DNA from: Chloroflexota bacterium
Lineage (GTDB): Bacteria > Chloroflexota > Limnocylindria > P2-11E
Assembly: GCA_013695575.1 (NCBI GenBank)
Contig: JACDAF010000064.1
Span: 1 to 9,616, forward strand
DNA length: 9,616 nt
Direction of reading: 5' to 3'
Shown in pieces: positions 5,421-9,616 of this stretch. The position numbers and the translations under genes are program-made. Under the pieces are notes generated by a model. It was not told the origin of the DNA and ran no database searches. It saw only the letters and a program-made list of their open reading frames with translations. Every line of letters begins with the position of its first letter. Position 1 is the first letter of the stretch.

Positions 5421-6110
5421 AAGCTCGGGCGGCGGCTCCCGCGCTCCTTCTACGCGCGTCCCACGCTCGTTGTCGCGCGCGAGCTGCTCGGCAAGACGCT
5501 CGTCTACGAATCGGCAGAGGGCACCCGCGCGGTCCGGCTCGTCGAGGTCGAGGCGTACCTGGGCGCACGCGATCCCGCCTCGCACGCGCACCGCGGGGTC
5601 ACACCGCGGAACGTGCCGATGTTCGGGATGGCGGGGCACTCGTATGTTTACCTCGTGTACGGGATGTTCTGGTGCATGAACGTGGTCGGAGCGTCGCCCG
5701 CAACGCCGGGAGCGGTGCTCCTGCGCGGCGCGGAGCCCGTCGCCGGGCTCGCTCTTGACGCGCGCGCGCTCGCAGGGCCGGGCAAGCTCTGCCGGGCGCT
5801 CGGCATCAGCGGGATCCATACCGGCCTCGACCTCGTGAGGGGGTCGCGTCTTTCCATCCGGGCCGCGCCGGCCGTCCCACCGCACCAGGTCGCGCGCACG
5901 CCGCGGATCGGGTTGAACCCAGGAGCGACGTTCGACCGCCGTTGGCGGTTCATCGTCCGTGGTTCCGCCGGCGTGTCTCACCAGGCCAAAACGAGGAGCG
6001 GCTCGGCCGCGACGAGCCGCACGGGCCGAGCGCGGGCGCCCGGACCACGCGACCGCGGGCGCAGGGGCCCCCGTGCGCCGAGGGCGCGCGGCGAAGCGGA
6101 GGCGGAGTGA
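5370..6110 (+). CDS. mpg: DNA-3-methyladenine glycosylase (AAG/MPG family)
   Basis: This base-excision repair enzyme removes alkylated purines by cleaving the N-glycosidic bond. The core begins LPRSFYARPTLVVARELLGK and carries VEVEAYLGARDPASHAHRG, TPRNVPMFGMAGHSYVYLVYG and CMNVV. The expected active-site residues are present: general base Glu (5550-5552), Tyr (5556-5558) and His (5583-5585) with the same spacing as in human AAG, the YVY tyrosines and the Asn of CMN. The family normally ends near 'WRF-x-V-R-G-x-x-x-V-S', reached here at about 5978. The next 43 codons, rich in Arg, Ala and Gly, coincide with a degenerate repeat copy. The start is uncertain: GTG 5370 is used, GTG 5292 and CTG 5418 are possible, all three lie in repeats and none has a Shine-Dalgarno. 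It overlaps mutS2 by 4 nt. Confidence 0.9.
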   Translation: MFAWALAARRGKAAPRLKLGRRLPRSFYARPTLVVARELLGKTLVYESAEGTRAVRLVEVEAYLGARDPASHAHRGVTPRNVPMFGMAGHSYVYLVYGMFWCMNVVGASPATPGAVLLRGAEPVAGLALDARALAGPGKLCRALGISGIHTGLDLVRGSRLSIRAAPAVPPHQVARTPRIGLNPGATFDRRWRFIVRGSAGVSHQAKTRSGSAATSRTGRARAPGPRDRGRRGPRAPRARGEAEAE

Positions 6111-6118
6111 GCGCCGAT
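5982..6118 (-). repeat. Degenerate inverted copy or copies of the palindromic repeat (mpg/mutS2 junction)
   Basis: Read on the plus strand, 5991-6029 matches the reverse complement of tandem copy 2 at 33 of 39 bases with codons in register. The end, 6093-6119, matches its other edge at 23 of 27 bases (GCGGAGTGAGCG shared). The middle is longer and more diverged and contains a second GGGGCCC-like segment, so this may be two overlapping copies. It encodes the Mpg C-terminal extension, the mpg stop TGA (6108-6110) and the mutS2 Shine-Dalgarno and GTG start. Confidence 0.65.
6098..6109 (+). promoter_or_regulatory. mutS2 Shine-Dalgarno and GTG start within a repeat
   Basis: GGAGG at 6098-6102 lies 4 nt before GTG at 6107-6109. 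The GTG overlaps the mpg stop as GTGA, a typical coupled junction. The start gives MSADRKTLATLEFTSVREML, which matches the usual MutS2 N-terminus. The upstream ATG at 5942 is therefore rejected. The site lies in sequence resembling the edge of the reverse-complemented repeat. Confidence 0.7.
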
Positions 6119-8473
6119 CGAAAGACACTCGCGACGCTCGAGTTCACCTCGGTGCGCGAGATGCTCGCGGAGCGCACGAGCTTCGCGCCCGGACACGAGC
6201 TCGCGGCCGCGCTCGAGCCCGCGAGCACGCTCGCCGACGCGGAGCGGCTGCAGGACGAGACCGCCTCGGCCCGCGAGCTGCTGCGCGATCTGCCGGCGGC
6301 CGGCCTCGGCGGCGCGAAGGACGTCCGGGATGCGCTGCGTCGCGCGGCGCTCGCCGGCCGGCTCGATCCGGACCAGCTCGTGGCGGTCGCGGAGACGGTC
6401 CGCGCGGCGGAGCGGCTCTGGGCCGACGTCGATGGCCGCCCGGCCCTCTCCGCGCGCACGCGCTTCGCCCGTCCGCCGGCCGGGGTCGCTACCGCGATCG
6501 AGCACGCGATCTCCGCGACCGCCGAGGTCCTCGACCGCGCGAGCACGGGGCTCGCGTCCGCGCGGTCCGAGCTGCGGTCCGCGCAATCGCGTCTGCAGCA
6601 GCGGCTCGATGCATTGCTGCGGACGCCCGACCTCGTGCGGGTCCTGCAGGACCCGATCGTGACGCGGCGCGGGGGCCGCTACGTCGTGCCCGTGAAGGCG
6701 GAGCATCGCGGCGCCGTGAAGGGGATCGTCCACGACCAGTCCGCGAGCGGCGCCACAGTGTTCATCGAGCCGCTCGAGATCCTCGACGCGAATAACCGCG
6801 TCCGCGAGGCGGAGCTTGCGGAGCGACGCGAGGTCGATGCCGTGCTCGACGGCCTTTCGCGCCAGGTCGAGCGCGCGGGCGAGGAGCTCCGGCTCACGCT
6901 CGACGCGCTCGCCGCGCTCGACGTCATCCTCGCCAAGGCGCTTCTCGCCGATGCGTTCGGCGCCGAGCGGCCAGCGCTGAACGCGGACGGCGTGATCGAC
7001 CTCATCGGTGCGCGTCACCCGCTCCTCGTCGCGCGAGGAGGTGAGGTCGTCGCTATCGACGTGCGGCTTGGGACCGACTTCCGAGCCCTCATCATCACCG
7101 GGCCGAACACCGGGGGAAAGACCGTCACGCTCAAGACCATCGGCATCCTCGTGCTCATGGCGCAGGCAGGATTGCAGGTCCCCGCCGAGCGTGGCTCGAG
7201 CGTGCCGGTGGTGCCGCGGGTCTTCGCGGACATCGGCGATGAGCAATCGATCGCGCAGTCGCTCTCCACGTTCTCGTCGCACCTGCGCAACGTCGTCGCG
7301 ACGCTTGCAGGTGCGCAGAAGGGCGACCTCGCCCTCCTGGATGAGATCGGCGCCGGCACCGATCCGGACGAAGGGGCGGCACTGGCGATGGCCGTGCTCG
7401 AGACGCTCCTGGCTCGCGGCGTCCTCGTGGCCGCGACGACGCACTACCCGGAGCTGAAGGCGTTCGCGCTCAACACACCAGGCGTCGCGAACGCGAGCGT
7501 CGAGTTCGACGCGGAGACGCTGCGGCCCACGTATCGGGTCCACGTCGGACTTCCCGGTGCGTCGAATGCCTTCGCCATCGCATCGAGGCTTGGCCTCGAG
7601 CGTGGAGTGCTGCTGCGCGCCGAAGCTCATCTGTCCGAGCTCCACCGCTCGCTGGAGCGCACCCTGCGAGAGGCGGAGCGCCAGCGTACGGAGCTCTCGG
7701 CCGCGATGGAGGAGGCCCGCATCGCGCAGGCTGACGCGGTGCGCTCGCTCGCGGAGGCGCAGCGCGATGCGGAGCGGCTCCGGCGTACCGCCTTGGAGGA
7801 TGCGCACCAGGCGCGACGCGAGGGCGAGGAGCTGGTGCTCCAGGCGCGGCGCGCGCTGCGCCAGGCCGAATCCGCGCGCGAGCGCTCGTCACGGCGGGAC
7901 CTCCTGTCCGAGGCGCGGGCGGCTTTGGAGGAGGCCGAGGGAGCGGCGCGGACCAGCACGCCCGCGCCGCCGTCGCTCGCGAACGAGACCTTCGAGGTCG
8001 GCGATCGCGTCATCGTGGACGGCACGACGGAGGTCGCGACCGTGCTCAGCGCCGATGGGCGGGGGCAGGTCGAAGTGGCCGCCGGTGCGATGCGGCTTCG
8101 GGTCCGTGGTGAGAGCCTGCGCCGCGCCCCGGATCTCGCGAACGAGCAGGCGAGGGACGGCTTTGCCCGACCGAGCCGCAGGGCCCCCGGGATCCGACGA
8201 GACATCGTCGAGTCGGGACGGGGGATTGAGCAGGTGCCGCTCCAGCTCGACCTCCGCGGCGCCCGCGCCGAGGAGGCGCTCATCGAGCTCGACCGCTACC
8301 TGAACGACGCGGCGCTCGCGGGCTACGACCGCGTGCGGGTCGTGCACGGCAAGGGCACTGGCGCGCTCCGGGCCGCGGTCAGCGAGGCTCTCGCGCGGCA
8401 CCCGCTCGTGCGCGCCCACGAGATCGCCGCACGCAACGACGGTGGCGAAGGTGCAACGGTGGTGACGCTCTAA
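6107..8473 (+). CDS. mutS2: Endonuclease MutS2 (MutS-like ATPase with Smr domain)
   Basis: MutS2 lacks the mismatch-recognition domains of MutS. In different bacteria it has been linked to suppression of recombination or to rescue of collided ribosomes. The 788 residues match the family length. Visible parts: N-terminal helical lever and core (1-320); Walker A GPNTGGKT (332-339); signature region EQSIAQSLSTFSSHL (379-393); Walker B LALLDEIGAGTDP with D412 and E413; ATTHYPELK; a long charged coiled coil (about 505-605); a small KOW-like barrel (FEVGDRVIVDG, from 629); and a C-terminal Smr domain with LDLRG (714-718) and HGKGTGALR (747-755). The linker between barrel and Smr (about 681-707) is encoded by a degenerate repeat copy. 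The Smr motif is LDLRG rather than LDLH, which is common in MutS2. It overlaps mpg by 4 nt and converges on the PBP gene. Confidence 0.96.
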   Translation: MSADRKTLATLEFTSVREMLAERTSFAPGHELAAALEPASTLADAERLQDETASARELLRDLPAAGLGGAKDVRDALRRAALAGRLDPDQLVAVAETVRAAERLWADVDGRPALSARTRFARPPAGVATAIEHAISATAEVLDRASTGLASARSELRSAQSRLQQRLDALLRTPDLVRVLQDPIVTRRGGRYVVPVKAEHRGAVKGIVHDQSASGATVFIEPLEILDANNRVREAELAERREVDAVLDGLSRQVERAGEELRLTLDALAALDVILAKALLADAFGAERPALNADGVIDLIGARHPLLVARGGEVVAIDVRLGTDFRALIITGPNTGGKTVTLKTIGILVLMAQAGLQVPAERGSSVPVVPRVFADIGDEQSIAQSLSTFSSHLRNVVATLAGAQKGDLALLDEIGAGTDPDEGAALAMAVLETLLARGVLVAATTHYPELKAFALNTPGVANASVEFDAETLRPTYRVHVGLPGASNAFAIASRLGLERGVLLRAEAHLSELHRSLERTLREAERQRTELSAAMEEARIAQADAVRSLAEAQRDAERLRRTALEDAHQARREGEELVLQARRALRQAESARERSSRRDLLSEARAALEEAEGAARTSTPAPPSLANETFEVGDRVIVDGTTEVATVLSADGRGQVEVAAGAMRLRVRGESLRRAPDLANEQARDGFARPSRRAPGIRRDIVESGRGIEQVPLQLDLRGARAEEALIELDRYLNDAALAGYDRVRVVHGKGTGALRAAVSEALARHPLVRAHEIAARNDGGEGATVVTL
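8147..8230 (-). repeat. Degenerate palindromic repeat inside mutS2
   Basis: The plus strand at 8147-8188 matches the reverse complement of tandem copy 2 at 33 of 42 bases without gaps. It is in the codon register that gives QARDGFARPSRRAP here and QARRGFAATSRKGP there. The rest (to about 8230) is weakly similar and ends in GAGTCGGGACGGGGGATTGA, resembling the other edge. The total length of about 84 nt is close to the 86/89-nt unit. It falls in the flexible linker before the Smr domain, where an in-frame insertion would be tolerated. Confidence 0.55.
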
Positions 8474-8483
8474 GACATTCCCG

Positions 8484-8505
8484 GGGCGCGAGCGCGATCG
8501 CGCCC
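8484..8505. terminator. Hairpin between convergent mutS2 and PBP genes
   Basis: GGGCGCGA (8484-8491) pairs perfectly with TCGCGCCC (8498-8505) around a 6-nt loop. It sits 10 nt after the mutS2 stop and 38 nt past the stop of the convergent PBP gene. Its position fits a terminator serving both genes. No T-tract follows on either strand, so it would be an atypical intrinsic terminator or an mRNA 3'-end stabiliser. Confidence 0.5.
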
Positions 8506-8543
8506 GAGCTCGGAGCGCGATGCGACCTGGATCGGTCAGCGGA

Positions 8544-9616
8544 TCACGGCGGCTGGGGCGGCGGAGAGGTGACCCCGGGCGGAAGCGTGCGGCCGGTCGG
8601 GAAGGGCGGAAGCGTCAGCGTCGGGCTCGGCGACGGCGTTTGTTGTCCCGGGGGCGGAGTAGGGGTCGGCGAAGGCGGTGCGGTCGGCGGGGGCGCGGTC
8701 GGGGACGGCGTCGCCGAGGGTGACGGGCTCGGGCTCGGGCTGGGGCTCGGGCAGGGCTCATCGGTGAGGATGTTCCACGTGTACCGGCCGTAGGCGTGCC
8801 TGTCGGTGTTCGCTTCGGCGGCCCAGCGATCGCGATACGGCTTCCACACCGCGGGGCCGCCTTCGTTGAGGCGAATGCCGGGGCGGGCCGAGCCATCGGG
8901 CGTTGGACAGCCGCGCCCGTACCAGTCGTCTTGCTTCCGTGGCTCGGTGCCCTTCACGAATATCTCGCTCGACTGAAAAGGGCTCTGGCTGGACGGGAGA
9001 AGGCCTGACCCGTACCCGCCGGTCGCGCCGGGCGCCACGACGACGTTCGCGGTCACGATGTTCGCCGGCTGCTTCCAATCGAGCTTCTCATAGCCCTCGA
9101 AGATGTCCTTCATGTAGCGCTGCCACAGCCGTCCAGGGCCGATCGCGCTCGAGAAGTCGCGCGAGCTCATGGCCTCGCTGTTGCTGTTGCCCATCCACAC
9201 GCCAGTGACGAGGGTCGGCGTCGCGCCGACCGCGTACACGTCCTTCAGATCGTCGGTCGTGCCCGTCTTCAGGAGCGCGGGACGGTCGATGTTCGTGAAG
9301 GAGCCGAAGATCGGGCTCCGGGCCGGCTGGGTGGTGTCCTTCAGGATGTCGACCATGACGTACGCCGTCGCCTCGTCTATGACGCGCCTCTGCTCGAAGT
9401 CCTTGTGCTCCCAGATCACCCGCCCGCGAGGGTCCTCGACCTTGAGGATGTAGGTCGGCGTGACGCGCACGCCGAGGTTCGCCAGCGTCCCGTAGGCGCT
9501 CACCATATCGACGAGCTTCACTTCCTTGGAGCCGAGCGTCAGCGAGAGTCCGGTGTTGGCAGGGTCGATCGGCGTGGTGATGCCCATCTCGTTCGCCGTC
9601 TTGATCGTCTCGGCGA
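8544..9616 (-). CDS. Class A penicillin-binding protein, transpeptidase C-terminal part (partial)
   Basis: The gene runs off the right edge, so about 357 C-terminal residues are visible. It is the end of a PBP1A-like bifunctional enzyme that polymerises and cross-links peptidoglycan outside the membrane. Evidence is MGITTPIDPANTGLSLTLGS, then VKLVDMVSAYGTLANLGV, RVIDEATAYVMVDILKD, and the KTGT box in PALLKTGTTDDLKD (KTGT at 9258-9269 on the minus strand), followed by YAVGATPTLVTGVWMGNSNSEAM. The SxxK and SxN motifs and the glycosyltransferase domain lie outside. After the fold come about 100 residues without a recognised domain, containing a Cys in GRGCPTPDG and one in DEPCPSP. A Pro/Ser/Thr-rich tail of about 70 residues, likely a wall-spanning or disordered segment, ends the protein. 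It is convergent with mutS2 and separately transcribed. Confidence 0.93.
   Translation of the reverse strand, partial: AETIKTANEMGITTPIDPANTGLSLTLGSKEVKLVDMVSAYGTLANLGVRVTPTYILKVEDPRGRVIWEHKDFEQRRVIDEATAYVMVDILKDTTQPARSPIFGSFTNIDRPALLKTGTTDDLKDVYAVGATPTLVTGVWMGNSNSEAMSSRDFSSAIGPGRLWQRYMKDIFEGYEKLDWKQPANIVTANVVVAPGATGGYGSGLLPSSQSPFQSSEIFVKGTEPRKQDDWYGRGCPTPDGSARPGIRLNEGGPAVWKPYRDRWAAEANTDRHAYGRYTWNILTDEPCPSPSPSPSPSPSATPSPTAPPPTAPPSPTPTPPPGQQTPSPSPTLTLPPFPTGRTLPPGVTSPPPQPP
8725..8757. repeat. Hexanucleotide microsatellite encoding Pro-Ser repeats
   Basis: On the plus strand GGGCTC units recur with small variations; on the minus strand they encode alternating Pro and Ser in the PBP tail. Such an array could change length by slippage in whole codon pairs without breaking the frame. 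It is the only simple-sequence array of note in the window. Confidence 0.7.

Noticed and set aside
5942..6106. Upstream ATG extension of mutS2
   Set aside because: It would add 55 residues overlapping the conserved end of mpg. The GTG at 6107 has a Shine-Dalgarno and gives the family's normal N-terminus.
5978..7807. A 609-codon open frame on the minus strand opposite mpg and mutS2
   Set aside because: It is the antisense shadow of mutS2 in very high-GC sequence, has no recognisable domain, and mutS2 is unmistakable on the plus strand.

Overview
The window is a high-GC bacterial housekeeping locus, about two thirds G+C or more by eye. It carries a translation gene cluster running left to right (infC-rpmI-rplT-pheS-pheT), followed by two DNA-repair or recombination genes on the same strand (mpg, mutS2). 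At the right edge is a convergent, truncated gene for a class A penicillin-binding protein. A 50-codon tail of a GNAT acetyltransferase enters at the left edge. The gene order, the Pro/Ala-rich tail on IF3, the four-cysteine PheS and the Pro/Ser-tailed PBP would fit an uncultured Chloroflexota lineage. That assignment is inference; no marker here settles it.

Layout. 1-153: GNAT 3' end. 154-272: infC leader with a possible extended -10 element. 273-938: infC, which has no ATG/GTG/TTG start at the correct N-terminus and appears to begin at ATA. 939-1019: intergenic region with a possible promoter and a 14-bp perfect palindrome before the rpmI ribosome binding site. 1020-1220 rpmI, 1249-1626 rplT, 1636-2745 pheS, 2808-5249 pheT: both ribosomal proteins and both subunits of phenylalanyl-tRNA synthetase. 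5246-5420: two tandem copies of an 86/89-nt repeat. 5370(?)-6110: mpg, a 3-methyladenine DNA glycosylase. 6107-8473: mutS2, overlapping mpg by 4 nt. 8484-8505: terminator-like hairpin. 8544-9616 (minus strand): C-terminal part of a class A PBP.

The most interesting signal is not a gene. A GC-rich palindromic repeat occurs as two near-identical tandem copies between pheT and mpg. Degenerate relatives lie at the mpg/mutS2 junction (opposite orientation), inside the mutS2 coding sequence (opposite orientation), and as a short core between pheS and pheT. In the two opposite-orientation copies the repeat is read in the same frame, giving related peptides of the type QARxGFAxxSR. One copy appears to have lengthened the Mpg C-terminus while also providing the mpg stop and the mutS2 Shine-Dalgarno and start. 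The other encodes the linker before the MutS2 Smr domain. This resembles in principle the in-frame palindromic elements of Rickettsia, but the family here is defined only by the copies visible in this window.

Functionally, infC-rpmI-rplT is a classic autoregulated translation operon (L20 is the known repressor in model bacteria), and pheST is its common downstream partner. Close spacing from rplT to mutS2 suggests one long transcript, possibly with internal promoters and with hairpins at the pheS/pheT and pheT/mpg junctions tuning the downstream genes.
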